From: Amaurobius ferox
Taxonomy: Eukaryota; Arthropoda; Arachnida; Araneae; Amaurobiidae
Reading direction: 5' to 3'
DNA: 64,000 nucleotides
Assembly (NCBI GenBank): GCA_951213105.1
Contig: OX578138.1
Coordinates: 90,397,414-90,461,413, forward strand
In this document: piece by piece, positions 11,373 to 23,040 of the stretch
Layout: each line of letters opens with the position of its first letter
Numbering within the stretch: position 1 is the first letter of the stretch
Notes under the pieces: model-generated
Databases searched by the model: none
Told to the model about the DNA's origin: nothing
The model's input: only the letters and a program-made list of their open reading frames with translations
Translations under genes and position numbers: made by a program

Positions 11373-11742
11373 TGTATACTTAAAATTATCAGAGAAGGAT
11401 ATTTTCCTAAAAGGGGTGGAAGAAATAAAAGTTTCTTTGGCAGCACAACTTCTTTCACATCATGTAGCGAATTCAATAAAATTTCTGTTTTCATCTAAAT
11501 AAAAAGTTGTCGGATTCTTTGAATTAACAAATACTGCAATTGATGTTTTTAATTCACGCCATCCTAAAGACAAAATCCCCTAATCGAAACCTTATGGATT
11601 TGACATTCGAGTTCAAAATGATACCTTTAATTCCATGAAACTGACAATGCAAAATATGAGAATTGTTGTCAAAGAACTTTAATGCCATTTCAAAAAGGAT
11701 ATATAATTTCCATTCTATCTTTGCAAGAGTTGTGTACATATT
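11373..11742 (+). pseudogene. P-element transposase pseudogene, 3' part
   Basis: One reading frame starting at 11374 gives VYLKLSEKDIFLKG, then SLAAQLLSHHVANSIKFLF and, after a stop, FFELTNTAIDVFNSRHPKDK, PYGFDIRVQ and MRIVVKEL. These are the C-terminal signatures of P-element/THAP9 transposases (SEKHI, AAQLFSHSVA, ELINNWFDLFNSRHP in generic form). Four in-frame stops interrupt it. Joined at the A|T junction to the 5' part, the frame reads SEELN-VYLKLSEKD with no base gained or lost, so the Helitron insertion itself did not damage flanking sequence. No further exon was found after 11742. Confidence 0.82.
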
Positions 11743-12440
11743 TAACTGGAATTGGTGTGTCTTACATTATAAGTACTTAACATTTTCAAACAATTAATAT
11801 TTTATTGAAAAATAATTATTTCTATAAATATATTTTAAATGGTCTCAAATAGCGAAGAATATATTTGAATTTCGAAGTATTTTATAGATTAAAAAATTGT
11901 TATTTTATTTTTAAACGTTGATCTAAAATTTGAATAAATAAACTAGCTAAATTGCTTGTAGAAACATAAATTAAGATACAAATTTGTTAAAATGAAATAG
12001 GGTTAAATATTCATATAAATGTAAATTAAACTAAATATTTATATAAACGCAAATTGAGCAAAATATATGTATAATTATAAATTCAGCTTAATATTTGTAA
12101 AAATGTAAATTTTGATAAATATTTATATGAATGTAAACTGAGCTAAATATTTGCATAATTATATACTAAGCTATTTGAATAAACTTAAATGTTTATAAAT
12201 ATTACTTTATTTGTATCTGTGTGTTTTAATACATGTAAAAATGATATTTTAATAAAACCGAGTTATTTCATTATAAAATAATTAAATGGTATTTGTGTTT
12301 ATTGTTCTTTAATGTCTCTAATATTCAGAATAGAAACACTTACAGTAATAAAAGTAGAACAATTCGGAAATAGCTTCCAATAAGTTCGGATTTAAAAACT
12401 TTACCTAACTAGATACTTTTGTTTCGCATAGCGAAGCGCA
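11743..12440. other. AT-rich interval with a short degenerate tandem repeat
   Basis: At about 11998-12180 a loose tandem repeat of roughly 28-30 bp is visible, built on TAAATATTTATATAAATGTA and AATTNAGC, six or so copies. The rest has no recognisable content. Confidence 0.6.
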
Positions 12441-12922
12441 TGATTTCGGGGCAACTTTGACGTCATCGTTCTGTGTTTCCGCCAGCTTAACACTAAGGCT
12501 CCTATATACACAGGCTGACGCAACCGCCATTAAAGCTCGTACCGTAACTATCAGTTGCCACCAGGCTATGCTATTTCAATGGTGAACGCACGTTGCTTGG
12601 CTGATGCTTGATATGCTATTTATTTGTAAAATTGGTGGCTGGGCTGTAATAAATTGCACTAATCATTGGAAGAAAATGTCGGGAATGTTTAAATTTCTTC
12701 AAGATCCCGAGAAAAGGAAAATGTTGCCTAATAAACTGCCAAAGAAATGGGCAGATTCCTGGACATCCATCTGAATTAAGTACTGTAAGTAGTTTCATAT
12801 TTAATGATTCCTTTTATCTCTTTAAATGTAGATGCATGTTGAAATCTTGAAAAAAAATGTTTGAAAGCATAAAATGTTTCGATACTCTCAAATAAAATCA
12901 GATTTTGACAGTCGGTAGTTTA
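12441..12922. other. Promoter-like repeat module and possible THAP-like relic
   Basis: A TGACGTCA octamer at about 12460 is followed by CTAAGGCTCCTATATACACA GGCTGAC at 12493-12519 and CGCCATTAAAGC to about 12537. The same module appears inverted at 14281-14326 and twice near the right end of the P-like element at 19458-22165. At about 12660-12795 mixed frames give phrases such as NFFKIPRKGK and PGHPSELSTVSSF that faintly recall a THAP domain. I would not call that a gene. The block may be the eroded end of another P-like element. Confidence 0.35.
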
Positions 12923-14187
12923 AACAAGAAAGATCAATCATGCATAAAGCATTGATTATGAAACACTTTCCAACTTTAATGCAATTTCATTTAAACATCT
13001 CTAAAATGCGATACATTCCTCGGTAATATTTTAAAAATTAATAACAATAATACATTAATTTATTATATTTGAAAACTCAAAAGTTCATCGAAAAAAATAA
13101 ACTACATTTAAATGACGTCAATTAAATATAAATTGCCTGGCTCCTCGGTAATGTTTTTAACATAATACTACAATAATTTATTACATTTGAAAATTTCTCA
13201 AAAACAACTGAAATCTATTCAAATGACGTTATCGAAATATAACACGCCTGGCTCTCTCTATAAAAGCAGCATTTTAAGCATAACCTTTTCCCATTCATTT
13301 CATTCATCACAATACTATAATAGTTTATTTTATTTAAAAACTTAAAACCATTGAGTTACAAGTAATTAAACTCTATGCTTAAAACTTCATAAAAAAATCG
13401 TCCTTCTCTTTGTAAAATCAATGAATATTTCACTCATATCAGCTATGCAGACTCCATGAGCTAAATAATTTTGTGTTAAAGAAATGCAGTAATTCTTCTA
13501 CAACTCATTCTACATATTTTGCTGTTTACATTTTACATAAGGGAAAAATAGGCTTCGTTGTAGAAATAATCAAATTTGGATGATCATTTAAACTCAAATA
13601 CATTGTAATTGCGTTGTTTCAGTATCTAGATGCACAGAATTTAAGCAAAAATAAAGCGGTTTTAGGACGGATACAGCACTCAATATGAATTAAAAAGAAC
13701 TTGAAATCACGATTCTGAGACAAGATGGATGCCATATTTCATTTTGAAGTGGGTCACATGATCTCTTCATATAATGGTGACGTGATCGCTTCATATAAGA
13801 TGTGCAATTATTATTTTAATTTTTTCTTATAAAACTACTAAATATATTTTGCTGAATTTTTTTTATATATTTTATGCAATAATTTAAATATTACCTAAAA
13901 TGTTCGGAGCAATTTGTGAATTTTAAATCCACTTAAAAAATGTTTGAAAAATTAGGTCCCATAGAGTTCAATGTATTTCATTTTTTTCAATCCGGGTACA
14001 ATCCAAAACTAATTGGGTGATATTATTCATTTATATTCCCATAGGTCTCACAGACCGTCTGAACAACATACTAGAATTTCATTTTGATTAAGTCATTTTT
14101 ACGGCAGTTATTGTGCTAACGGACTGACAGACAGACAGACAGAATGAACAAAGTCATAAGCACTTTTCAACTTTGTTGTAAAGTGTT
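12923..14187 (+). mobile_element. Repeat family H1, copy A (Helentron/HINE- or MITE-like)
   Basis: H1 copies start AACAAGAAAGATCAATCATG, run into GATTATGAAACACTTTCCAA C, and end with a (GACA)n tract, then AACACTTTTCAACTTTGTTG TAAAGTGTT. The last 29 bases are an inverted repeat able to form a hairpin, and its arm also matches the 5' phrase AAACACTTTCCAAC in opposite orientation. A 5' inverted motif, a tetranucleotide tract near the 3' end and a terminal hairpin resemble Helentron-derived INE (DINE-1-like) elements, but a TIR-type MITE cannot be excluded. There is no coding capacity. This copy is complete. Confidence 0.72.
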
Positions 14188-14280
14188 AAAAACAGATGCA
14201 TAGAAATGCGCCATTATAAGGATAAATGACAAGAGAAAGTAACCCCTCTTTAAACCAAGCGCAGCTGTTGTTCTTACAGG

Positions 14281-14326
14281 AGCTTCAATGGCCGCTCTTG
14301 TGCCAGTTTGTATAGGAGCCTTAGCC
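14281..14326 (-). repeat. CTAAGGCTCCTATA module, minus orientation
   Basis: Reverse complement reads GGCTAAGGCTCCTATACAAA CTGGC...GGCCATTGAAGCT, matching the module at 12493-12537 in the opposite orientation. The two modules flank H1 copy A, as if H1 had inserted within an inverted-repeat element of about 1.9 kb. The 14188-14280 stretch before it has no recognised content. Confidence 0.5.
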
Positions 14327-14433
14327 AATTCGGTGAGACTAGCGGAAGGACCAACCTATAGCATCTATAAAGCTTGCCCCCGGTTATGGAGATCAGAGTT
14401 GCAGAGTTAAGATTCACACAGCTCCTTTAATGT

Positions 14434-14716
14434 CGGGCGCGGTAGCCCATTGGTTAGCGCGCTGGAGTTGCACTCGGTAGGCCCGGGTTCGATTCCAGCC
14501 ACTGCCAAAACTGCCGTCGTGTTAACGCGGAGTACGATCACGTTAAACATGTGGGTCCGTAAGTCCTTCCGAGAAGTTGGTGGTAGGGGAAGGGGGGTAC
14601 GGTCTCTGTGGATGCCTTCCCCACTGGGTTCCGGTCTTAATTGGGTGGCACTTCCCCGCCGTCCAAACAGCTACCTTACACCTTCCTGGTAGGTCGTATG
14701 GTCAGGGTCTCAACAC
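14434..14716 (+). mobile_element. tRNA-derived SINE (family S1), complete, with 12-bp TSD
   Basis: Begins CGGGCGCGGTAGCCCATTGG with an RNA polymerase III A-box-like stretch and has a B box GGTTCGATTCC at 14486-14496. The body (ACATGTGGGTCCGTAAGTCC...) ends in GGTCAGGGTCTCAACAC, a decayed CAA tail. The flanks carry the perfect duplication CTCCTTTAATGT at 14422-14433 and 14717-14728, which marks target-primed retroposition. Overlapping open frames in this stretch are incidental. S1 is seen again at 31679-31967 and 62361-62624, and as short 3' fragments elsewhere. Confidence 0.9.
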
Positions 14717-14728
14717 CTCCTTTAATGT

Positions 14729-16750
14729 GCCCCTCCCCGGGGCGATCGATAGTCACAAAAATAAATGTTCATGTCAAGCTGATCTCTATTGGACTAATTT
14801 CCCAAAATGTAACTCAAATTCAGACATGCATAATATCGGATGGTCTACACAAACATGATGCTGATTAACATAGTTGAAATATATTCACAGCGTTTATTCT
14901 TCTAACTATTAAAATAAAGATGAAAATTAAGAAAAGAGAAGAAAAAAATCTGAGAATGAGAACTTTTCAAGCTAACAAGATGAATAGCTTATAGGCAGGA
15001 GTCTCCGCTGTATCCTCAAATAGGAGCTAAAGCTAAGACTGTAGCTTCAGCTTGTATATTTGTAGACGGTAAGCTTTTACATAATTAACTGTAAATTTCA
15101 TATATATGCAAATTACAAATATTTTATATCTATTTTTGGAACAATGAACATTTTCAGGTGTAATTCATAGCAGATTATTATTGAAATGTACATTCAATAT
15201 TAGCGACAAATCTATTAAGAGTTTATAATCAATCTTCGAGTTTATAATCAATTTATAGTTACACTGTATTGGTCCTTGCAATTGCATTGCTTCCTTTTGC
15301 ACATGGCATCGATTTATTTGGGAGGAAGCAAGTTCCAGTAATCCCAATTATTATGTGAAAACGAATCTCATGTTAAGCAATATGTACATAAGAATACCAA
15401 AATGCCGAACACTGCACCTAAAATTCCAGTTATTGGTTAAGACTGCGCAATACATGTAAAGTTTGCAAATGAAAATTACATGCCGGAAAAATAATATTGT
15501 GATAAGTATTAAGGCAAAATCTGGAGATAATTTCAGTTTTCAAAAGGTCGAAAAAAATCAAGAAATCACTTTTTCTACAACTTGCCTGTGTTAAAATTAG
15601 CTCATCTTCAAATACTCTATTGTTTCACTTACCACATCGGTAGTCAAAATTTAGTATTTCAATGCCTGACATGAATATATTGGTATCCACGACTACTCAA
15701 CGCTTGTAATTACAGTAGAACCGGCTAACAAAGATCCAACAGTTAACGACATTCCGGATTGCGTGGTGACGGGTGAAACACCCCAATGGTTAACCCTTTG
15801 AAACAGAATTTCTGTTAAATGTAATGTTCTACATTGTTTTGTTATTTTCTATAAATCTATATGTAAATAACAAAAATTAGTTGCAATTTCAATTCTAAAC
15901 ATGTTACATTTTAAAATATGGACCGGGATACCCATGTCCCAATCGGACTTAACGATATAATCGATATCCCTCTGTTTTAAAGATACTTTTTTTGTGGGAA
16001 CAGAATGAAAAATTCTGAATTTCATGGTTAATTAAATGGATTTATAATTTAATGCATATTTTATTTGTTTACATTATATCCTATGAAGCAATTTCTGTTG
16101 TTTGTTAGATAAAAATGCCAGTTACACATTGTGCAGAAAATATTTTGTATAATTTTCTTTTTGTCAGATCAGTTTTTGCATTTCTTTCTCCTTTGACTAA
16201 TGCCCTTCTTGTTCAATAGCATCTACAAGAACTTTGTTGACATTTTCAATTATTAGTCGAAATTTGAACGCTAGGACAGGATTTCATGTCGAAGCTTATC
16301 CTTGTCATGATGTCAAAGATTTTTTTCATAAAGCAGTTCCGTTGCAAGCAGGTTTAATCTCAAAACAACCATCAGTAGGCCAGAAATATCCTAAACTTGG
16401 AAGAATATAGTATTCCGTAACAAAGTATATACCCATATATACATATACTTCCTTTCTAGATGACTCAAATACTTCACCTTTCTGCGTATAAATCTTATGC
16501 AACTATGATATCTTGAACTAAACATTTAAAATTGTACTCCTCAAAAAATATACCGTCTTCTGTAGTTTTTATCAGATAATAACTTTTGTTTATTCCATTT
16601 AACTTTAATATCAGCATCCGGTAAAATAGCGGAATATATTGTATTTGACCAATCTAACTTTTGTGTTGTAATTAATTTTCTTTCCATATCTTGTTTGACT
16701 TTAGTCTTCATTTTTCTATCAGCCGGATAAAAAAGACACATCACTTTCAG
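14729..16750. other. 2-kb interval without recognisable gene
   Basis: No coding similarity recognised. A phrase at about 15710-15735 (ACAGTAGAACCGGCTAAC) resembles the ends of Tigger-type elements, and minus-strand frames at 16180-16340 are mildly suggestive of an eroded transposase, but nothing is firm. A 67-residue minus frame at 16541-16744, rich in Lys and Trp, matches no family I know. Confidence 0.45.
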
Positions 16751-17716
16751 CTGAATTGTTCAGTCCAGGACTCTTTTATATTTATCTGTATTATTGAAGT
16801 TTACACGTTTTTCATTTTGCATGATATGTATTTTTGAGATGAATTGTTCAGTCCAGGACTCTCTTACATTTATCTGTATTATTGATGTTTACACGTTTTT
16901 CATTTTGCATGATATGTATTTTTGAGCTGAATTGTTCAGTCCAGGACTCTCTTATATTTATCTGTATTATTGATGTTTACACTTTTTCATTTTGCATGAT
17001 ATGTATTTTTGAGCTGAATTGTTCAGTCCAGGACTCTCTTATATTTATCTGTATTATTGATGTTTACGCGTTTTTCATTTTGCATGATATGTATTTTTGA
17101 GCTGAATTGTTCAGTCCAGGACTCTCTTATATTTATCTGTATTATTGACGTTTACACGTTTTTCATTTTGCATGATATGTATTTTTGAGCTGAATTGTTC
17201 AGTCCAGGACTCTCTTATATTTATCTGTATTATTGATGTTTACACGTTTTTCATTTTGCATGATATGTATTTTTGAGCTGAATTGTTCAGTCCAGGACTC
17301 TCTTATATTTATCTGTATTATTGATGTTTACGCGTTTTTCATTTTGCATGATATGTATTTTTGAGCTGAATTGTTCAGTCCAGGACTCTCTTATATTTAT
17401 CTGTATTATTGATGTTTACACGTTTTTCATTTTGCATGATATGTATTTTTGAGCTGAATTGTTCAGTCCAGGACTCTCTTATATTTATCTGTATTATTGA
17501 TGTTTACGCGTTTTTCATTTTGCATGATATGTATTTTTGAGCTGAATTGTTCAGTCCAGGACTCTCTTATATTTATCTGTATTATTGATGTTTACACGTT
17601 TTTCATTTTGCATGATATGTATTTTTGAGCTGAATTGTTCAGTCCAGGACTCTCTTATATTTATCTGTATTATTGATGTTTACACGTTTTTCATTTTGCA
17701 TGATATGTATTTTTGT
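16751..17716. repeat. 88-bp minisatellite, 11 copies
   Basis: Unit starts CTGAATTGTTCAGTCCAGGA and ends GCATGATATGTATTTTTGAG, 88 bp (one copy 87). About 11 copies with very few differences, chiefly ACACG/ACGCG alternation and one A-for-C at the start of copy 2. The T/C alternation at that site forms a higher-order alternating pattern in the middle copies. Two plus-strand frames (16882-17100, 17585-17782) are products of the repeat. The first copy abuts the end of the minus-strand frame noted in the previous interval. Confidence 0.92.
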
Positions 17717-17756
17717 TTCATCCATAATGACAATAATTTTTCACATTCAGTTTTCA

Positions 17757-17997
17757 CTTCTGCCGACGTGATTGTCGAGTAGTCAAGGCAAGCGTTTCCG
17801 TAGCAATCGCTCGACCGCCATTTTGTGGGTTCGGGCTCCACGTAAGGCATGGATGCTTGTGTTGTGGGCGCAATGTGATCCGCCCCCTCTGGTGCACCTG
17901 GGGCAACGTCAATGGACGGCTAAATGGTTCACACTTTGGCCGCTGTAATAAAGGCGAATGACGAAGTTCAAAGTGCCTGACCACTTGAAAAAAAAAA
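17757..17997 (+). mobile_element. tRNA-derived SINE (family S2) with poly(A) tail and 10-bp TSD
   Basis: The body has an A-box-like GAGTAGTCAAGGCAAGCG near 17777 and a B box GGTTCGGGCTCC at 17828-17839. It continues as a GC-rich body and ends in a run of A at about 17987-17997. Flanking duplications TCAGTTTTCA occur at 17747-17756 and 17998-18007. Tail type (A) and head differ from S1, so this is a separate SINE family. The insertion sits 30 bp after the 88-bp minisatellite. Confidence 0.85.
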
Positions 17998-18226
17998 TCA
18001 GTTTTCATACCTTGTTCTGAAGAGACTATATATTCCTTATCTAAATTCCCACAATCAGTACTTTCTGCAAGAAATATTGAACTAATTTGATCCAGTGTCA
18101 GTTCAATCTGTTTCGATTTGCAATTTTTATAACACGTCATTTGCATTGTTTACAGCATTACAGCTGAAGCACTTTGACTACATTAGTTCCCTCATGGGTC
18201 CCTTTAGAGAAAAACCTCAAAATTCT

Positions 18227-18430
18227 AATCATCATCATCACTCATCATTCCCAGTGGCACATAATGCCTTCCGTTTGCGTTGCACCTGGTCGATCCTGTG
18301 CCGCAGTCCTTGCTTCTGTAGAATTGATACTTCTAGTCTCGAGCGAGGCCTGAACTCGGGACCCAGTGCTTACAAGACAGACATTATAAAGTTAGAGCAA
18401 AAGCTAGCTTCCACTCCGAACTTATAATTC
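18227..18430 (-). mobile_element. Probable SINE, minus strand, with (GAT)n tail
   Basis: Reverse complement carries a B-box-like CGAGTTCAGGCCTCG near 18340-18355 after GTAAGCACTGGGTCC, a GC-richer body, and ends in GATGATGATGATTAG at 18223-18240, a simple tail. No target duplication was found. The call rests on the box and tail only. Confidence 0.5.
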
Positions 18431-20934
18431 GGGTACTGATTTTCGATCGATGTCTTTGGCAGGAGCAGAGTTAGCTGCTGCCGCACTTCTGACCAGCTCG
18501 CCCATCCCATGAGATTTCTCTCTTGTTCTTTCTTAGTCTCTAAGCTAGTTTGGGTCTACCCCGAAATCTTTTTTCAAATTTTTATTGACCTTGGAATATC
18601 TTTGGCCAAGCTTTCTTTGTATAGAAAGCTTTCACCAAGCTTTCAGTATCGTTCTATATGAAAAACATACCAGTTCTTTCTAGTGTACTGGAATGCAGAA
18701 CAAGCAAACTCTACTTAATTTTTGTATACACTTATCTTTGAAGCAGATTGGGACACATGTGGTTCTTGCGATATACAGGGTGTCCCAAAAACATTGACCT
18801 CGGCTTTTATTCCTTAAATATTGATCTTAGACATATATAATAAATTACAAAGTTGCGTAAAGAATAGTACAGAATTTTATGAAATCGATAAACATTTTTA
18901 AGGGAATTGAATTTGAGGAAATACAAAATTTTAATTTTTATACGTCCCCCGTACAAAAACATTTCCAAAGAGTAAAATATGCCCCATACACTAATAAGGT
19001 GATGTACAAAAATTTCAGCATTTTATCAAAAACAGTCCCAGAGATATGAAAAGACAAAACTCTTAACTTAAATCACTTTTCGATGCATCGACATGGGTTC
19101 TCTAAGGGGAAAAATCTTGTCGACAAATCGCGTTTTAGGAGTCATACACAAATTAAGAAAGAAAACAATGACTGTATAAATTCATAATACTTTTGTTATT
19201 TATTGGTAAAAAAATATCTACACTATGTAGAAATAATAGCTTTACACACAGATTACAAAATTTGCTCAAAAGCTTTTCCATCTATGAAAAGATCCATTAA
19301 AGATAAGAGGCAGGTATTGCTTGCCTATGATGCATTTCTGCGTTGCATCATTTGCACTCTTGCTGTGAACATTTACATTTTAATTTGTGATTAATCCCAC
19401 ACCAACTTTGTTTAAACATATCTCTGGGCCTTTTTATGATAAAATGCTGAAATTGTGCAAGGTTAATAAAATATTAACAAGTTGTCTCGTTCGCTATTCT
19501 CCCCATGGTACCATTTCTGGGCGAGCTGTGACATCACTGCTAGACCTTCCGTTCTGTTGACAAGCCGCGCTTCGTTGAAAAACGTTGGAAGACAGCACGG
19601 TTTTATTTAAAAATGCCTTGCTTTAAACATCAACGTGATACATGAAATGCTTCCTAAAATAATGTGCTAATACTGAAATATGACAAATGAACTCAAATTT
19701 GAATTCAAAACGAACTAAATTGCTGTAATTAACGGATGAAGAAGTCAAAAACCGCCGTTTGGCAAATTATATATTAAGACAAGGATATGATTTTCCGGGT
19801 GATTTCGTATAACAAATACATTCATCTTTTTTTTACATAAAATTTACATATTTCATGTGTAAATTGATAATCTTTATTAATATTTTTACTCACAAATATA
19901 TTGCATGAATATGGATTTTAATATAGTATTTTTTAACAATTACTTTTACAACACATTAAAGATTTTAAACGAAACATCCCGTTCAAATTCATTAAATAGA
20001 GACTGTGCACTTTACTGTCTGTATTGTCTATTAAAGGTTTGAAATAGGATACAACTGATGAGAAATATGTAAAAATGGAATTAAATAATATTTATTTCTA
20101 TAAAACTCTCCATATTATCTTTATCAATTTGCAATTAAATTTCTATTTCTTTAAAAGTTGGATGATTTAAAATTTCCTGCATATAAATGCTATGGCACTT
20201 ATTCTATCGAGTAAGCGTACCATTCCGTTCCTAATAGTTCCTATACAAAAAATATTTGAACTTTATAATTTTCTGAAAAATGTCATCGATTTGATTTTAA
20301 AATATTTAGATTGTGTCATTGCATGCACAATGCATGTAATTAATATTTTCATTTTATATGCTTAAAGAAAACCCCGTTTCTATATATTTAATGATATACA
20401 TCTGCTGTTTAATTTTGTTTATTTGAAGTTTTTGTGAATTCATTTATTTCTTTTATGGTATAGATATTACCGTAGAATTCAGTCAATCAGCACTTTAAAA
20501 TGCGATAGAAAATCGTGGAAAATAAAGGGGGGGGGGGGTTAGGGAGTATCATCCAGAATTTTATGCTAAAAGAAACAAAGGCTATTTTTATCATTTTATT
20601 CGAAGATGAATTTTTTTTCTCCGAAATTTGTCCAATATTTATGGGGAAGGAGCTTCAAACTAAAAAAACTCCATTCACCGTTTGCTTTAAAATAAATAGG
20701 GGTATCATTTTAATGCGACTATAAATTTATTTTGTTTTTACAAAATTATCCATAAAATTACACTAGTTTCTTTTAACTTATGAATATTCCTTTCTTGAAC
20801 AAAAACCATTTTTATTGAATCGAAACTACTCCGTCTTACTCATGATGAAGCCCTTCAATTCGACGAATCAAGATTTAAATGCCTTAGCAAAAACTTTATT
20901 AACAAATTTACTAACAAAAAATCTTAACAAACTA

Positions 20935-20974
20935 CATTTGACGTGACTAATAATTATTATTGTCACGTCAAATG
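20935..20974. repeat. Inverted repeat with perfect 13-bp arms
   Basis: CATTTGACGTGAC at 20935-20947 and GTCACGTCAAATG at 20962-20974 enclose a 14-base AT loop. A third partial copy TTGTCGTGACAATA follows at about 20985. Lies in the middle of the P-like element. Confidence 0.85.
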
Positions 20975-21660
20975 TAATTATTATTGTCGTGACAATAGGA
21001 TTTGGACGTCAGGATTTGATAAAATATGTGTTTTCAAATTTAAATCAATTACTGTTTTTTCTTCAGATGATTCTGAAAGTTTCCTGACCTTCTCTCAAAT
21101 CCAGACGATATATTTTTTCTAAAACATGTAAAATTTTTGAACTAGACAAAAGCTATGCATTGCATTGCCTGGAAATAATATTTATTCTAATTTATACTGC
21201 GTTATTCATGCCTGTAAACTTCGGAATACAGTCAATATTTAAATGATGACTGATTTGCCAAATTTAGATTAGAAATATATATTTATATCCGTCTCAAACC
21301 GATTCACATAACACACCTAACAACTATTGGCTCTTCTCTGATCATTCACTATTTTTTTATACATAACCTTTGCTCATTCAATTATCTTTCAACATAGCAT
21401 TCAGTAATCTTTGTAAATGACACTTATGACTTTGTAAACTTCCCTTATGTTAAAATTTTAATAGCTTCCACTCTCATAAAAAAATTGCTATTTCTTTTCA
21501 TATGTACGGAATTTATTTTCATAAACTTCACATTATATGCATGTACTGTTTTATTTTATTCTATATTGCTTGCACACCGTTACTATTAGATAAATATTTA
21601 AATAGTTTCCGATCAACGTTTCTCAATAGTTTTTGTCGCCTCTGTTAGAGAATGGGTCTA

Positions 21661-22076
21661 GCTAGAGCTCCTCTACTACAGGCTGACTTATCAAGCATAT
21701 TGAAGCCCATAGGGTTCCATACTACAGTTACAGAAATTATAAAACAGGTGTTTAAAATAAATACTTTATATGAAAAAAGAAGTTTCAATTAGAATATTGT
21801 AGAACTTAGTTCGTACAAGTATGCTCCACTATCGGATATCCAATTATTTATTAGCCATTGTTTTCTTCTTTCTTCGTTTCTAGAAAAGCGAAATAGCCTA
21901 AAACCCTTTTTAGAATGATTAGAGCAGTTCGATGCAGAACAACCACCCATAATTATTTCAATTATACTTCCTAAATTAAAAATACGAATAGAGCTAATGC
22001 TAATGGATAGCGCATCCAGCTATGGTGGGCTTCAATATGCTTGATGAGTCAGCTCGTATATAGAGGAGCCTTAGGT
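21661..22076. repeat. Inverted pair of CTCCTCTATATA modules inside the P-like element
   Basis: At 21661-21711 GCTAGAGCTCCTCTACTACA GGCTGAC...AAGCATATTGAAGCCCATAG occurs. At 22024-22076 the reverse complement reads CTAAGGCTCCTCTATATACG AGCTGAC...AAGCATATTGAAGCCCACC. The modules face each other about 310 bp apart. They share their first half with the modules at 12493 and 14281. A TATA-like CTATATAC and the nearby TGACGTCA suggest a promoter-derived unit, by inference only. Confidence 0.65.
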
Positions 22077-22390
22077 CTAGCAGTGACGTCACTTGTCCTT
22101 CCTTCCCGGGACAACTTTTTCCCCGAACGAGACAACCTTATATATAAGATATTCTACGGACCTTGGAAATTGTGTACGTCACCTTATTAGTGTATGGGGC
22201 ATATTTTACTTATTGAGAATGTTTCTGTACGGGGCCGTATAAAAATTTCGTATTTCTTCAAATTTTATCCTCTGAAAATTGTTATCGATTTCATAAAATT
22301 CTGTACCTTTTTTACGCAACTTCGTAATTTATTATATATGTCTAAGATCAATATTTAAAGAATAAAAGCCGAGGTCAATGTTTTTGGGAC

Positions 22391-22530
<140 letters not shown>

Positions 22531-22664
22531 AGTGTGAATGTGTTTTGGACACATAAGATTAAAAATCACTGAATATATTGCGTAACGAGAGAAACCCGGA
22601 AAATTTAAGCGAATTTATTCTTTTGCTAATAACTGCAGAATTCTTGTGCATTTTAGTATAACTT

Positions 22665-22845
22665 CACGATTCCGGATGACGTGTTGGCACAGATTATTAT
22701 ATGTGCACACGCAGATTGAGCTACTGATAAAGGATTTGTGTCGTAAGCTGCCACGTTGATTGATATCCAGGAGCAACTTAGTAATTGGACTGCGAATTAA
22801 GCCCATTAAATTCGACAGCTTCGTCATAACTAAGATAATTTTCGA
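22665..22845. repeat. Dispersed repeat R, copy 1
   Basis: A stretch with GATGACGTGTTGGCACAGAT, GGATTTGTGTCGTAAGC, AGTAATTGGACTGCGAATTA and GTCATAACTAAGATAATT is alignable by eye with 34968-35185 and, more weakly, with 30508-30690. Moderately diverged. No termini or coding potential identified. A (CA)n tract follows at about 23018-23038. Confidence 0.55.
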
Positions 22846-23040
22846 TTGCACGGCGTAACAAACATTTAAGCGATAATAAATTCATCTTTCTTCGTTATTG
22901 AATATTTTCGAGTTCAAATATATAAATGATTATATGTCAAAACATTTAACCCTCATATTTTTATTACAACACATAGTATATACATATGTATAGTATATAC
23001 ATATATACATATAGTAGACACACACACACACACACACATA

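Larger units (their letters stand above)
19458..22165. mobile_element. Non-autonomous P-like element with P-type termini and 9-bp TSD
   Basis: The left end reads CAAGGTTAATAAAATATTAA then CAAGTTGTCTCGTTCG. The right end, inverted, reads CAAGGTCCGTAGAATATCTT then ATATATAAGGTTGTCTCGTTCG. The inner motif ATAAGGTTGTCTCGTTCG resembles ATAAGGTGGTCCCGTCG in the Drosophila P terminus. Flanks carry GAAATTGTG at 19449-19457 and 22166-22174; P elements make 8-bp duplications, so one base may match by chance. Removing the element and one repeat restores the mariner-like arm. The 2.7-kb interior has no transposase frame, only scattered short frames. It carries a G12 run at about 20527-20538 and TGACGTCA near the right end. 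It is probably mobilised by a P transposase encoded elsewhere. Confidence 0.82.

Noticed and set aside
16541..16744. Lys/Trp-containing minus-strand frame
   Set aside because: Composition is slightly protein-like, but there is no recognised domain, and it ends at the minisatellite; insufficient support for a gene call.
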